NCBI RefSeq assembly: GCF_014863355.1
Contig: NZ_JACZEP010000002.1
Span: 1-64,000, forward strand
DNA from: Aminobacter carboxidus
Lineage (GTDB): Bacteria > Pseudomonadota > Alphaproteobacteria > Rhizobiales > Rhizobiaceae
Reading direction: 5' to 3'
Length of the DNA stretch: 64,000 nucleotides
In this document: piece after piece, positions 1 through 9,453 of the stretch
Position numbering within the stretch: position 1 is the stretch's first letter
Layout of the letters: every line of letters begins with the position of its first letter
Made by a program: the position numbers and the translations under genes
Notes under the pieces: model-generated
What the model was told of the DNA's origin: nothing
Seen by the model: only the letters and a program-made list of their open reading frames with translations
Databases searched by the model: none

Positions 1-95
1 ACAAGGACCTTTCTGAAACCCGCCAACCAAGAAAACCAGTTCCTTGGAGCGAACTCCGGGGCCGCCAGCGGCGCGCCGCCCTCGTTGTTGAGGCG
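1..95 (-). other. untranslated leader downstream of the edge promoter
   Basis: These 95 bases follow the promoter on the minus strand and contain no plausible coding start. They include short self-complementary GC segments around 60-85. The most likely reading is the transcribed leader of a stable-RNA operon that begins beyond base 1. The 126-351 spacer between this promoter and the hydantoinase stop codon contains only a 63-codon open frame with no ribosome site, which I regard as chance. Confidence 0.4.
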
Positions 96-125
96 TATAT
101 AGTCGCCACCCCTCCAAACTGTCAA
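96..125 (-). promoter_or_regulatory. strong sigma-70 promoter, probably of an rRNA operon to the left
   Basis: On the minus strand a perfect TTGACA (125 to 120) is followed 18 bases later by TATATA (101 to 96), or 17 bases later by CTATAT. An A/T-rich stretch at about 126-160 lies upstream and could act as an UP element. No open frame follows in the remaining 95 bases, which are GC-rich and hairpin-forming, as in an rRNA leader. I recognise the TTGACA ... GACTATATACGCC arrangement as rhizobial rrn-like. The 16S gene itself would lie outside the window, so this part is inference. Confidence 0.6.
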
Positions 126-351
126 CGACCTTTTCCAACTTTTGCGAATTTTTTAAGACACAAAACCAAACACTCAACCACAACCCACAAAGACCCTGCG
201 GAAGGGCGGCGGGAACTGCCCAACTTCTTCAGCAAAGTCCGGCAAGTCATTCAATCCAAACGCGAAGTCGCCAAAAGTCATGTATCCAACCACGGGAAAC
301 AACGGGCTGCCGTCGGGAATCGCGCGCTTGCAACAATGATTCAGCACCGAT

Positions 352-3300
352 TCACGCCGAACCAAAGCCGCCTGGCGTCGGCGTCACCACAATAACCGCC
401 TCGCCTGCCTGCAGCACCGTCTGGTCGCAGGCCCTGAGCACGTCGACGGTGCCGTCATTGCGGCGGACCTTGGTCGCGCCCTTCTGACCCTCGCCGCCGC
501 CATCAAGTCCAAGCGGCGGACGGGCGCGATGCGACGACAGGATCGAGCACTCCATCTTTTCAAGGAAACGGATCGTGCGCCTAGTGCCATCGCCACCGGG
601 CCAGCGGCCCTTGCCGCCCGAACCCTCGCGAATATGAAAGTCCTCGAGCAGGACGGGAAAGCGCAGTTCGAGGATCTCCGGATCGGTCAGGCGCGAATTG
701 GTCATATGAGTATGCACCCCCGACGTGCCGGCAAAGCCGCTGCCATCGTTCATGCGGCCGGCTGATGAACCCGAGCAGATCGTCTCGTAATATTGGTAGG
801 TGGCGTTGCCGAAAGTCAGGTTGTTCATCGTGCCTTGCGCATTGGCGAGCGCCCCCATGGCACCGAAGATGGCGTTGGTGACGTGCTGCGAGGTCTCGAC
901 ATTGCCGGCGACAACGGCCGCCGGATAGGATGGCTTCAGCATCGATCCCTCAGGGATGATGATGTTGATCGGCCGGAGGCAGCCGGCATTCATCGGGATG
1001 TTGTCTTCGACCATGACACGGAAGGCATAGAGCACGGCGGCGCGGGCGACGGGTTCGGGTGCATTGAAGTTGTTCTTCATCACAGGCGAGGTACCGGTGA
1101 AATCGACAGTCGCCTCGCGCCTGTCGCGGTCGACTGATATCCTGACCTTGATCACCTGGCCGGTATCGGTCGGATATTCATATTCGGAATGGTCGGGCAG
1201 GCGTTCAAGCACGCTGCGCACGCTTTCGGCGGCATTGTCCTGGACATGGCCCATATAGGCCTCGACGACCTCGAGCCCGAAATGGCCGATCATCTTTTTG
1301 AGTTCCGCCACACCCTTTTCGTTGGCGGCGATCTGCGCCTTGAGGTCAGCGATGTTCTGCTGCGGGTTGCGTGCCGGGTATGGGTGATCGGTGAGCAGCT
1401 GGAGCAACTCGTTTTCGCGGAAGGTGCCGCGCGCGACGAGGCGGAAATTGTCGAACAATACGCCTTCCTCGTCGACGGTCGTCGCCAGCGGTGTCATCGA
1501 GCCGGGCGCGGTGCCGCCGACATCGGCATGATGGCCGCGCGCGGCGACCCAGAAGAGGATGTCTTTTCCCGCCTCATCGAAGACCGGTGTCACGACGGTG
1601 ATGTCGGGCAGATGGGTGCCGCCATTATAAGGAGCGTTGAGCGCAAAGACATCGCCGGGGTGGATGTCGCCTTGGTTGAGCCGAATGATGGTCTCGACCG
1701 ATCGGTCCATCGAGCCAAGATGCACCGGCATGTGAGGCGCATTGGCGACGAGCGCGCCGGTGTGATCGAAGACGGCGCAGGAGAAATCGAGCCGCTCCTT
1801 TATGTTGACCGAATAGGCGGTGTTCTGCAGCGTCACGCCCATCTGCTCGGCGATCGACATGAACAGATTGTTGAACACCTCAAGCATGACCGGGTCGGCG
1901 GCGGTGCCGATGGCGGCGCGGCGCAGCTTTTTCTCGGTACGCCGCATCAGCACGTGGTCGCGGGCGGTGATCTCGGCCAGCCAGCCCGGCTCGACCACGA
2001 TGGTCTGGTGGCTCTCTATGATAAGAGCGGGACCCGACACCTTGTGGCCCGGCTTCATGACGGCGCGGCGGAAGATGCCGGCATCGTGCCAGACGCCCTC
2101 GGCGAAGATCTGTCTCACCTCCGAAGAAATGGCCGGCTTTTGCTCTAGCCCGGCCTCGTGTTCCGAAAGCCCGCGGGCGCTGCCATCGCGGCCTTCGAGC
2201 GCCACCGCCTCGACCACGATGGGCTTGTCTTTATATGCAAAGCCGAATTGTGCCTTGTGCGCGGCCTCGAAGGCAGCTTTGGCGTCGACGATAGAACCAT
2301 TCTCGAAGCCAACAGGCAAAGTCGTATCGGTGCCGTCGTAGCGGATGTGCAGGATCGGCCGGACAACGACATCGGCCTCATCGATGGCCTGGCTGGCGAG
2401 TTCGGCCATGACCTGGGCGCGCAGTTCCCCGATCAAAGCCTCGATCTGATCGAGCGAGCCATCTTCCAGCGGCTTGAGCAGCGCCTGCTGGCGCGAGGCG
2501 AAGACCGACGCCAGCCCAATGCCATAGGCCGACAGCAGGCCGGAGAAGGGATGGATCAGCACCGCCTCCATGCCCAGCGCATCGGCGACCAGGCAAGCGT
2601 GCTGACCGCCGGCGCCGCCGAAGCAGTTGAGCAGGTATTCAGTGACGTCGTAGCCGCGCTGGACCGAGATCTTCTTGATGGCGTTGGCCATGTTTTCGAC
2701 GGCGATGGTGACGAAGCCCTCGGCAACCGCTTCGGGCGTCCGGCCGTCGCCAATCTCGCGGGCAAGGACGGCAAATCTTTCGCGCACAACGACGGCATCG
2801 AGCGGCTGGTCCTGGCCAGGGCCGAAAATGGCAGGGAAGAAATCCGGCTGCAGCTTGCCCAACATGACATTGGCATCGGTGACGGCGAGCGGGCCGCCAC
2901 GGCGGTAGCAAGCGGGACCGGGATTGGCGCCGGCGGAATCGGGCCCGGCGCGGAATCGCCCGGCCTCGAAATGCAGCACCGAGCCGCCACCGGCGGCGAC
3001 GGTGTGGATGCGCATCATCGGCGCACGGACGCGAACGCCCGCGACCTCGGTGTCGAAGCTGCGCTCGTATTCGCCGTCATAATGAGTGACGTCGGTCGAG
3101 GTGCCGCCCATGTCGAAGCCGATGACCTTGTCGAATCCGGCGAGCTTTGCCGTCTCGACCATGCCAACGACGCCGCCGGCAGGACCTGACAATAGCGCGT
3201 CCTTGCCCTGGAACAGGTCAGCGGCGGTGAGGCCTCCGGAGGACATCATGAACATCAGACGGGGGCCATCCGGCTGGCTGATCTCCCCCCCTGTGGGCGA

Positions 3301-4128
3301 GATGCCCGGCAGGGCAGAGAGAGGCAACGTGGTGGGATGACCTTCGGGACTGGTCGACTGCAAGGGTTGCGGGACAGCGCCCCCCTCTGTCGGCTCCGCC
3401 GACATCTCCCCCACGAAGGGGGAGATTGGCGTTGCGCCCAGTTGCCCCGCCACCTGCTGCACATATCGCGACAGGATCGGCGAGAGATAGGCGTCGACGA
3501 CAGTGGTATCGCCGCGCCCGACGAGCTTGATCAGCGGCGAGACCTCGTGGCTGACGGAGACCTGGCTGAATCCGCATTTGCGGCAGACGGCGGCGACGGC
3601 GCGTTCGTGCTCGGGGAATTTCCAGGCGTGCATGAAGACGACAGCCACCGCTTCGATGCCGTCGGCCCGGGCCTGCAGCAGCTGCGGCTTGATCTCCGCT
3701 ATGTCGAGCAGGCGCTCGACGGTACCGTCGACCCGAACCCGCTCGTCGACCTCGACGACACGCGCGTATAGCTGCTCGGGCAGGATGATTTCCTTGGCGA
3801 AGATGTCGGGCCGCGCCTGATAGGCGATACGCAACGCATCGCGAAAGCCCTTTGTGATGAGAAGAAGAACGCGGTCGCCCTTGCGCTCCAGAAGCGCATT
3901 GGTGGCAACCGTCGTGCCCATCCTGATGTCACCGATGCTGCCGGCAGGGATGGCAGCGCCCGGCGCGAGGCAGAGCAGGTCGCGGATGCCCTGGATGGCG
4001 GCGTCGCGATAGGCCTCGGGATTTTCCGACAAAAGCTTGCGCGGATGGAGATTGCCCCTGGGGTCACGACCGATGACGTCGGTGAAGGTGCCGCCGCGGT
4101 CGACCCAGAAATCCCACTTGCCCGACAT
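352..4128 (-). CDS. fused hydantoinase/5-oxoprolinase family protein (HyuA-HyuB)
   Basis: A 1258-residue protein joining the ATP-dependent HyuA half (about 1-735) and the HyuB half (about 740-1258) in one chain, as in 5-oxoprolinase and fused N-methylhydantoinases. These enzymes open cyclic amides (hydantoins, 5-oxoproline) with ATP hydrolysis. Visible signatures are the N-terminal DRGGTFTDV phosphate-binding segment, DMGGTSTDV and SGPAGGVVG in HyuA, and a C-terminal TPGGFG tail in HyuB. The start at 4128 is chosen because it follows AGGAG and begins directly with the conserved N-terminus; the frame is open for 28 more codons without support. About 53 residues near 231-284 are low-complexity and Pro/Gly/Ser-rich and encoded by a palindromic repeat. 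Cytoplasmic. The substrate cannot be told from sequence. An XRE-cupin regulator lies 119 bases upstream on the same strand. Confidence 0.9.
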   Translation of the reverse strand: MSGKWDFWVDRGGTFTDVIGRDPRGNLHPRKLLSENPEAYRDAAIQGIRDLLCLAPGAAIPAGSIGDIRMGTTVATNALLERKGDRVLLLITKGFRDALRIAYQARPDIFAKEIILPEQLYARVVEVDERVRVDGTVERLLDIAEIKPQLLQARADGIEAVAVVFMHAWKFPEHERAVAAVCRKCGFSQVSVSHEVSPLIKLVGRGDTTVVDAYLSPILSRYVQQVAGQLGATPISPFVGEMSAEPTEGGAVPQPLQSTSPEGHPTTLPLSALPGISPTGGEISQPDGPRLMFMMSSGGLTAADLFQGKDALLSGPAGGVVGMVETAKLAGFDKVIGFDMGGTSTDVTHYDGEYERSFDTEVAGVRVRAPMMRIHTVAAGGGSVLHFEAGRFRAGPDSAGANPGPACYRRGGPLAVTDANVMLGKLQPDFFPAIFGPGQDQPLDAVVVRERFAVLAREIGDGRTPEAVAEGFVTIAVENMANAIKKISVQRGYDVTEYLLNCFGGAGGQHACLVADALGMEAVLIHPFSGLLSAYGIGLASVFASRQQALLKPLEDGSLDQIEALIGELRAQVMAELASQAIDEADVVVRPILHIRYDGTDTTLPVGFENGSIVDAKAAFEAAHKAQFGFAYKDKPIVVEAVALEGRDGSARGLSEHEAGLEQKPAISSEVRQIFAEGVWHDAGIFRRAVMKPGHKVSGPALIIESHQTIVVEPGWLAEITARDHVLMRRTEKKLRRAAIGTAADPVMLEVFNNLFMSIAEQMGVTLQNTAYSVNIKERLDFSCAVFDHTGALVANAPHMPVHLGSMDRSVETIIRLNQGDIHPGDVFALNAPYNGGTHLPDITVVTPVFDEAGKDILFWVAARGHHADVGGTAPGSMTPLATTVDEEGVLFDNFRLVARGTFRENELLQLLTDHPYPARNPQQNIADLKAQIAANEKGVAELKKMIGHFGLEVVEAYMGHVQDNAAESVRSVLERLPDHSEYEYPTDTGQVIKVRISVDRDRREATVDFTGTSPVMKNNFNAPEPVARAAVLYAFRVMVEDNIPMNAGCLRPINIIIPEGSMLKPSYPAAVVAGNVETSQHVTNAIFGAMGALANAQGTMNNLTFGNATYQYYETICSGSSAGRMNDGSGFAGTSGVHTHMTNSRLTDPEILELRFPVLLEDFHIREGSGGKGRWPGGDGTRRTIRFLEKMECSILSSHRARPPLGLDGGGEGQKGATKVRRNDGTVDVLRACDQTVLQAGEAVIVVTPTPGGFGSA
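3277..3436. repeat. palindromic repeat element inserted in frame within hyuA
   Basis: Two stems typical of the Rhizobiales palindromic repeats sit here. ATCTCCCCC (3404-3412) pairs with GGGGGAGAT (3418-3426), and GTCGGC (3389-3394) pairs with GCCGAC (3398-3403). A second arm with ATCTCCCC and GGGCGAGAT lies near 3280-3304. The element is read through in frame and adds about 53 residues to HyuA between a segment ending [10 protein letters not shown] and one starting [10 protein letters not shown]. In ordinary HyuA proteins these two segments are nearly contiguous. Related palindromes lie at 7299, 16258 and 48517. Confidence 0.75.
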
Positions 4129-4247
4129 GACGCTCTCCTGATCGAAGTCGCGGCGCGTCGAGAAACATTGCCGCTTGTCTGGGAGGAAGCGGCAGGCCAG
4201 CTGCCCCGTCAAGAGCAGAAAGCCCGCGCCATCTGACGCCGATGGGA

Positions 4248-4829
4248 TTAGTTGTCCTGATCGTAGAGAACCACCATCAGCGCACGGGCGGTTTCGTTGC
4301 CGCTATTGCTGACTTCGTGGGCGACGTCGGCGCGGTAGCGCGCGGTCTCGCCTGTCTTCAGCGCCTGGCGCCCCAGTTCGGTTTCCACCAGAAGGCCGTC
4401 AGTATGGACGGTCAGGTGCTCGAAGGTCCCGGGCGCATGCGGCGCGCTCTGCAGCTTGCAGCCGGGCGCGATCTCGACCTCGTACCATTCGATACGGCCA
4501 GCGAGCGCGGGCGAGCTCAGGATGCGCAGCCGCCATGCGCCGTCGGGGCTCTTGATTTCAGGCGTCAGCGCCAGCGTCACCAGTTCGATGGCTTCGGTTT
4601 TACGCTGGTGGGTGATGCCGCCGGCGATGAGCTGGGAAAAATCGATGCCGAGCGCCTGGGTCAGCGACCACAGAACCGCGAATGTCGGGTTGGCCTCGCC
4701 GCGCTCGATCTGCGACAGCATCGAGCGCGAAACGCCCGAGATCGCCGCTAGCCGGTCAAGCGTCAGATGGCGCTCCTTGCGTTCCTTCTGGATTACCGGG
4801 CCGATCTTCGGCGCGTCGTTCAATTCCAT
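4248..4829 (-). CDS. XRE-family regulator with C-terminal cupin domain
   Basis: A 193-residue one-component regulator. Residues about 10-65 form an XRE helix-turn-helix (segment [20 protein letters not shown]). Residues about 115-190 form a small cupin barrel (segments [12 protein letters not shown] and [13 protein letters not shown]) expected to bind a small ligand. The start at 4829 is preceded by GGGGGAGGCAAC, a near-perfect ribosome site; upstream in-frame codons lack one. The gene lies upstream of and co-directional with hyuAB, and divergent from kbl-tdh across 150 bases. It is therefore a candidate controller of either or both. The ligand is unknown. Confidence 0.88.
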   Translation of the reverse strand: MELNDAPKIGPVIQKERKERHLTLDRLAAISGVSRSMLSQIERGEANPTFAVLWSLTQALGIDFSQLIAGGITHQRKTEAIELVTLALTPEIKSPDGAWRLRILSSPALAGRIEWYEVEIAPGCKLQSAPHAPGTFEHLTVHTDGLLVETELGRQALKTGETARYRADVAHEVSNSGNETARALMVVLYDQDN

Positions 4830-4979
4830 GTTGCCTCCCCCAAAAGCGGCACACTGATAGCACTGGCTTGGCCGTCCTGCGAGGCATTTGCGTCTGGACT
4901 GCTGGCCCAACGGGATTCCACTAGACTTGCCATCATATCCATTATATCGGAATTTCCATCTTAACGGATGGAGAGACCG
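4830..4979. promoter_or_regulatory. divergent control region between XRE-cupin gene and kbl
   Basis: This 150-base gap separates two divergent starts. It holds an A/T-rich stretch at about 4931-4965, with ATATCC and TATATCGG elements, just upstream of kbl. This stretch is the natural place for the kbl promoter and a regulator site. I do not see a convincing perfect dyad, so no operator is assigned. Confidence 0.4.
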
Positions 4980-6182
4980 ATGAACCAGGATTTCCTTTCC
5001 CACATCTCAAATGTTCTCCAGGGCATCGAGGCCGACGGTCTCTATAAGCGCGAGCGCGAAATCAACGGCCCGCAGTCGGGCCGCATCAAGGTGAAGGGTC
5101 CAGCCGGCGAACGCCAGATGGTCAATCTCTGCGCCAACAACTATCTCGGCCTCGCCGACAATGCCGACATCCGCAAGGCGGCGGCGGCGGCGCTCGACGA
5201 GTTCGGCTTCGGCATGGCATCGGTGCGCTTCATTTGCGGCACCCAGACCCTGCACCGCGAGCTGGAACATGCCGTTGCCGATTATCTCGGCAAGGAGGAT
5301 GCCATCCTGTTTGCCGCCTGCTTCGACGCCAATGGCGCGCTGTTCGAGCCGCTGCTTGGTGTCGAGGACGCCATCATCTCCGACAGCCTCAACCACGCCT
5401 CGATCATCGATGGCGTGCGGCTCTCCAAGGCCAAGCGCTTCCGCTATGCCCAAGGCGATATGAACGACCTCGAAGCGCAGCTCAAACAGGCCGCTGCAGA
5501 CGGCGCCCGTTTCAAGCTTGTCGTCACCGACGGCGTGTTCTCGATGGACGGGCACATCGCCAAGCTCAAGGAGATCTGCGATCTCGCCGAGCGCTACGGC
5601 GCGATCGTCGCCGTCGACGATTGCCATGCCACAGGCCATATCGGTGAACAGGGCCGTGGCACGCCCGCTCTGACGGGCGCTGGGGACCGCGTCGACATCA
5701 TCACCGGCACGCTGGGCAAGACGCTGGGCGGCGCCATGGGCGGCTTCATCGCCGCGTCGCAGCCTGTAATCGATCTGCTGCGCCAGCGGGCCCGCCCATA
5801 TCTGTTCTCCAACTCCCTGGCGCCCGCCGTTGCCGCCGGCTCGCTAAAGGCAATCGAGATTGCCCGTGCCGCCGACGATTTGCGCGCCAAGCTCGGCCGC
5901 CACACCACGCGTTTCCGCGACGGCCTGACCCAGGCCGGCTTCACCCTGCTGCCGGGCGAAACGCCGATCATCCCTGTCATGCTTGGTGACGCTGTCTTGG
6001 CGCAGCGAATGGCCAAGGCGCTCGACGAGCGCGGCGTCTATGTCGCCGGCTTCTTCTATCCCGTCGTCCCGCAGGGCAAGGCGCGCATCCGCACCCAGAT
6101 GTCGGCCGCACTCGACGACGCCGACATTACCTTTGCCATCGACGCCTTTGCCGACGCCGGCAAGTCGCTCGGCATCATTTGA
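4980..6182 (+). CDS. kbl: 2-amino-3-ketobutyrate CoA ligase (glycine C-acetyltransferase)
   Basis: A 400-residue PLP enzyme of the alpha-oxoamine synthase family. It cleaves 2-amino-3-ketobutyrate with CoA into glycine and acetyl-CoA, the second step of threonine catabolism. The conserved CANNYLGLA segment is near the N-terminus, [10 protein letters not shown] binds the cofactor, and K247 in [13 protein letters not shown] is the expected PLP lysine (K244 in E. coli). The start at 4980 is preferred over an in-frame ATG at 4968 because GGAG lies between them at proper spacing. Followed after 17 bases by tdh, the usual partner, which fixes the role. Length matches E. coli Kbl. Confidence 0.96.
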   Translation: MNQDFLSHISNVLQGIEADGLYKREREINGPQSGRIKVKGPAGERQMVNLCANNYLGLADNADIRKAAAAALDEFGFGMASVRFICGTQTLHRELEHAVADYLGKEDAILFAACFDANGALFEPLLGVEDAIISDSLNHASIIDGVRLSKAKRFRYAQGDMNDLEAQLKQAAADGARFKLVVTDGVFSMDGHIAKLKEICDLAERYGAIVAVDDCHATGHIGEQGRGTPALTGAGDRVDIITGTLGKTLGGAMGGFIAASQPVIDLLRQRARPYLFSNSLAPAVAAGSLKAIEIARAADDLRAKLGRHTTRFRDGLTQAGFTLLPGETPIIPVMLGDAVLAQRMAKALDERGVYVAGFFYPVVPQGKARIRTQMSAALDDADITFAIDAFADAGKSLGII

Positions 6183-6199
6183 TATTCAGGAGTTTTCCC

Positions 6200-7222
6200 A
6201 TGCGCGCACTGGTCAAGGCCAAGGCTGAACCCGGCATCTGGATGGAAGACCGGCCCGTACCTGAGGTCGGCCCCGACGACGTGCTGATCAAGGTCAAGAA
6301 GACCGGCATCTGCGGCACCGACATCCACATCTACAAATGGGACGAGTGGGCGGCCAAGACCGTGCCGGTGTCGATGATCACCGGCCATGAGTATGCCGGC
6401 GAGATCGTCGAGCTCGGCTCGCATGTGCGCGGCTTCAAGGTTGGCCAGCGCGTTTCGGGCGAAGGCCATGTCATCGGCATGCGCAGCCGCGCCAGCCGTG
6501 CCGGCCGTTACCACCTCGATCCGGAGACTCAAGGCATCGGCGTCAACCTGCCCGGCGCCTTTGCCGAGTATGTCCGCATCCCCGCCTTCAACGTGGTGCC
6601 GCTGCCCGATTCGATCGACGACGAGCTTGGCGCGATCCTCGATCCGCTCGGCAATGCGGTGCACACGGCATTGTCCTTCGACGTCGCCGGCGAGGACGTA
6701 CTAATCACCGGTGCCGGCCCGATCGGCATCATGGGTGCGGCGGTGGCGCGGCATTGCGGCGCGCGCCATGTCGTCATCACCGACGTCAACCCGAAACGCC
6801 TCGAACTCGCCACCCAGGTTGCCGACGTAACCCCGGTCAATGTGGCGCAGGAAGAGCTGCGCGACGCCATGGGCCGGCTCGGCATGCGCGAAGGCTTCGA
6901 CGTCGGCTTCGAGATGAGCGGCTCGCCCGCCGCCTTCGAGCAGTTGCTCGACCACACGCTGATGGGCGGCCGCATCGCGCTGCTCGGCGTGCCGGCCAAG
7001 CCCTTTCCCATCGACCTCGCCAAGGTCGTGTTCAAGATGATCACGCTCAAGGGCATCTACGGCCGCGAAATGTTCGAGACCTGGCACAAGATGCTGGCGA
7101 TGCTGGAAAGCGGCCTCGACATCCGCAAGGTCATCACCAGCCGCATGAAGGCCGACGACTACCAGACAGCCTTCCACAACGCCGCCAACGGCGAGGCCGG
7201 CAAGATCGTGCTCGAGTGGTAG
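6200..7222 (+). CDS. tdh: L-threonine 3-dehydrogenase
   Basis: A 340-residue zinc-type medium-chain dehydrogenase oxidising L-threonine to 2-amino-3-ketobutyrate with NAD. Catalytic zinc ligands are visible: C38 in TGICGTDIH and H63-E64 in GHEYAGE. A Rossmann GAGPIGIMG follows. The start at 6200 follows CAGGAG. Oddly, the structural-zinc loop, which in E. coli Tdh carries four cysteines after GEGH, reads here without any cysteine ([16 protein letters not shown] followed by RYHLDPET). That lobe zinc is therefore predicted absent. I believe other rhizobial Tdh proteins share this variant. Operon with kbl; a terminator follows. Confidence 0.95.
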   Translation: MRALVKAKAEPGIWMEDRPVPEVGPDDVLIKVKKTGICGTDIHIYKWDEWAAKTVPVSMITGHEYAGEIVELGSHVRGFKVGQRVSGEGHVIGMRSRASRAGRYHLDPETQGIGVNLPGAFAEYVRIPAFNVVPLPDSIDDELGAILDPLGNAVHTALSFDVAGEDVLITGAGPIGIMGAAVARHCGARHVVITDVNPKRLELATQVADVTPVNVAQEELRDAMGRLGMREGFDVGFEMSGSPAAFEQLLDHTLMGGRIALLGVPAKPFPIDLAKVVFKMITLKGIYGREMFETWHKMLAMLESGLDIRKVITSRMKADDYQTAFHNAANGEAGKIVLEW

Positions 7223-7247
7223 GCTTTTGCGACCACGGTTGATCAAG

Positions 7248-7277
7248 AGGCCGCACTCACAGCGCGGCCTTATTGTT
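7248..7277 (+). terminator. rho-independent terminator after kbl-tdh
   Basis: AGGCCGC (7248-7254) pairs perfectly with GCGGCCT (7264-7270) across a nine-base loop, followed by TATTGTT. It lies 26 bases after the tdh stop codon on the same strand. Confidence 0.7.
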
Positions 7278-7298
7278 AGGTTCCTGGCTTTCACAAAG

Positions 7299-7437
7299 GC
7301 CCCCCTCTCCGCCTCGCTTCGCTCGGCACCTCTCCCCAAAAGGGGCGAGGAACCCAAGCCGGATGAGCGCCGCCATAGCGGCAGCGGATTTCCTCGCCCC
7401 TTTGGGGAGAGGTGGCCCGAAGGGCCGGAGAGGGGAA
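7299..7437. repeat. long inverted palindromic repeat
   Basis: Left arm 7301-7352 and right arm 7389-7436 are imperfect inverted copies of about 47 bases. Both contain CACCTCTCCCC, AAGGGGCGAGGAA and CCCTCTCCG in mirrored order. Each arm carries its own small hairpin, and the spacer is about 36 bases. It sits between the tdh terminator and the terminator of the next convergent gene. It resembles the elements at 3277, 16258 and 48517 and fits a mobile palindromic (MITE-like) rhizobial repeat. It encodes no protein I can support. Confidence 0.75.
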
Positions 7438-7462
7438 GTTGGTGCGGATGCCGACGGCAAAC

Positions 7463-7491
7463 AAAAACCCGCGGAAGTATCCTTCCGCGGG
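7463..7491 (-). terminator. rho-independent terminator of the 7518-13979 operon
   Basis: CCCGCGGAAG (7468-7477) pairs perfectly with CTTCCGCGGG (7482-7491) across four bases. On the minus strand the stem is followed by TTTTTG. It lies 26 bases past the stop codon of the TIM-barrel isomerase, ending the Dpp-type operon. Confidence 0.88.
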
Positions 7492-7517
7492 CTCGTTGTT
7501 AGCGACCGATCGCCGGC

Positions 7518-8606
7518 TTACGCCGCCTTCGTCAGCGGCAGGCCGAGCTCTGCGCAGATGCCCCTGACATGGGCGGCACTCGTCTTGATGTAGTCGACCG
7601 TCTCGGCATAGTGGTAGTTCTTCACCGCCCAGGCAGCGAAACTGTCGCGGTCCATGACCTCGCCGCTGGCAATGCGGGCGGCGTAGTCCTGCACGATCTT
7701 CATGTAGTCGGCATATTCCTCGACGCTGAGGTCGGGGTGGCCTTCGAGCCATTTCGGATCGGCGATCTCGATGATCATCTTGGGCGGATTGCGCGGCCGG
7801 TCGGAGAAGGATTCGTAGTTCTCGATCGACAGGTTGAGATCGGGGTTGGCCTTGGCCAGGATCGGCATGATGGCACGGAAATCGACGACGCCGCCGCCGC
7901 AGGGCCGCATCTGGAAATCGAGCACCTCGCCGTCATAGGCAATCAGCGCGTCCTTGATGTGGGATTGGCGCACATAGGGCGCGACGCGCCTGGCAGCCCA
8001 GACCGGGTGCTCGGCGCGCTGCAACACGTTTGCCGTGTCAAATACGATGCCGGTCGTGTCGGGCCCGACCTCCTCGACCAGCCGCACCAGTTCGAAGGAG
8101 GTGATCTCTTCGTGCGTCTCGAGATTCAGGTGGATGCCGAGGTCGCGGGCGATCGGCGCGAGCTTCTTGAGAAAACGCGCGGTCGCGTCGAGTTGCTCTT
8201 GCCAGGTCACGTCGGTGCGGAAGCGGTCATAGGCGAAGCGGCCGGTATAGGCCGGCTTGTAGTTGGCGGTAGCCACCCACAGCTCACGGCAGTCGATGGC
8301 GGCACAGGCCTCCATCATGCGGCGGAAGCCGAGCACGATGTCGCCATCACCGATTAGCCTGAGTTCCGGCGCCTCGGGCGTCGCATACGGATTGACCTTG
8401 CCGAGACCAGTTTCGAGATACATGCCGAGCTCGTCGGCGCGCTGCTTGATCTCACTGAGATAGCCAGCGTCGAGTGTCGGGCTCATGTCGAGCACGGTGC
8501 GGAAGAACAGGCCCTCCATGCCCAGTTCCCTGGCATGATCGAAGCTGGCCACAGGTCCGCGCTTGGCGGCTTCGGGAATCTTGCGGCCATCGACACCGAT
8601 ACGCAT
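7518..8606 (-). CDS. sugar phosphate isomerase/epimerase family (TIM barrel)
   Basis: A 362-residue protein of the xylose-isomerase-like TIM-barrel fold (AP_endonuc_2 family). These are divalent-metal enzymes acting on keto-sugars, myo-inositol derivatives or hydroxypyruvate. Motifs consistent with metal ligands are LNLETHEEIT, FDTANVL, QSHIKDALI and LSIENYE. The start at 8606 is set by AAGGAG; the open frame running further upstream overlaps the ABC ATPase in another frame and is not coding. It is the last gene of the peptide-importer operon and so may process the imported compound. A clear relative lies at 17986-18918. The exact substrate is unknown. Confidence 0.82.
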   Translation of the reverse strand: MRIGVDGRKIPEAAKRGPVASFDHARELGMEGLFFRTVLDMSPTLDAGYLSEIKQRADELGMYLETGLGKVNPYATPEAPELRLIGDGDIVLGFRRMMEACAAIDCRELWVATANYKPAYTGRFAYDRFRTDVTWQEQLDATARFLKKLAPIARDLGIHLNLETHEEITSFELVRLVEEVGPDTTGIVFDTANVLQRAEHPVWAARRVAPYVRQSHIKDALIAYDGEVLDFQMRPCGGGVVDFRAIMPILAKANPDLNLSIENYESFSDRPRNPPKMIIEIADPKWLEGHPDLSVEEYADYMKIVQDYAARIASGEVMDRDSFAAWAVKNYHYAETVDYIKTSAAHVRGICAELGLPLTKAA

Positions 8607-8628
8607 CGGCAGTCTCCTTAGTCTTTTG

Positions 8629-9453
8629 TCAGTTTGCGGTTTCGAGGCGGCGCGCCGCACGGCGGGCGCGGCCGACGACAGGATCAGGCACCGGCACCGC
8701 CGCCAAGAGCGACTGGGTGTAGGGCATCTGCGGGTTGTCGAAGATCTGCTCGCGCGTGCCCTGCTCGACCACCTTGCCCTTGTGGAGCACGACGATCCTT
8801 TCGCAGAGGTGGCGGACGACGGCGAGGTCATGCGCCACGAAGACGATGGCAAGGTTGAGCTTCCTCTGCATGTCCTGCAGCAGGTTGATGACCTGGGCCT
8901 GGACCGAGACGTCGAGGGCTGCCACCGGCTCGTCGCAGACAAGGATGCGCGGGCGGATGACAAGCGCACGGGCAATGGCAATGCGCTGGCGCTGGCCGCC
9001 GGAGAAGGAACGCGTGTAGCGGTCCATGTCATTGGGGTTGAGGCCGACCATCTCCATCATCTCGGCGACACGCGCGCGTCGCGCCGCTGCGGTCGGTTCG
9101 AGCTTGTGGATCAAAAGCCCCTCGCCGATCAGTTCCTCCACCGTCATGCGTGGGTTGAGGCTGCCATAAGGATCCTGAAACACCATCTGCACTTCGCGGC
9201 GGAAACGCCTCAGATCTTCGCCTTTGGCGTGGATGACGTCGATGCCGTCATAGGTGATGGCACCCGCTTCCGGCCTGATCAGCGCCAGCATACATTTGGC
9301 GATCGTCGACTTGCCGGAGCCGGATTCGCCGACAAGGCCAATGGCTTCGCCGGTGTCGACCTTGAGCGTGACGTCGTGCAGCACCTTGGCCGGCGGGTTG
9401 GGGAAGGCGTTGTATGACTTAGCGATGCTGTCGATGGACATGAGCATGGTCAA
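8629..9453 (-). CDS. ABC importer ATPase, Dpp/Opp F-type
   Basis: A 274-residue ATPase of a peptide/nickel-type importer. Walker A is GESGSGKST, the signature is FSGGQRQRIAIARAL, and Walker B is ILVCDEPVAALD. The short form, without a substrate-class tail beyond about residue 260, is usual for the F subunit. It overlaps the preceding D-type ATPase by four bases, implying translational coupling. Paired with that ATPase it would power the membrane complex encoded at 10498-12389. Confidence 0.93.
   Translation of the reverse strand: MTMLMSIDSIAKSYNAFPNPPAKVLHDVTLKVDTGEAIGLVGESGSGKSTIAKCMLALIRPEAGAITYDGIDVIHAKGEDLRRFRREVQMVFQDPYGSLNPRMTVEELIGEGLLIHKLEPTAAARRARVAEMMEMVGLNPNDMDRYTRSFSGGQRQRIAIARALVIRPRILVCDEPVAALDVSVQAQVINLLQDMQRKLNLAIVFVAHDLAVVRHLCERIVVLHKGKVVEQGTREQIFDNPQMPYTQSLLAAVPVPDPVVGRARRAARRLETAN

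Noticed and set aside
281-290. TGTATCCAAC resembling the GGATAC sites
   Set aside because: A single isolated match downstream of hyuAB, with no start codon under its control.
174-365. 63-codon open frame near the left edge
   Set aside because: No ribosome site, no family resemblance, and it lies between the hydantoinase stop and a promoter.
7239-7247. TTGATCAAG resembling the TTTGATCAAA operator
   Set aside because: Lies downstream of tdh at its terminator, not in a promoter, and matches only the central part.
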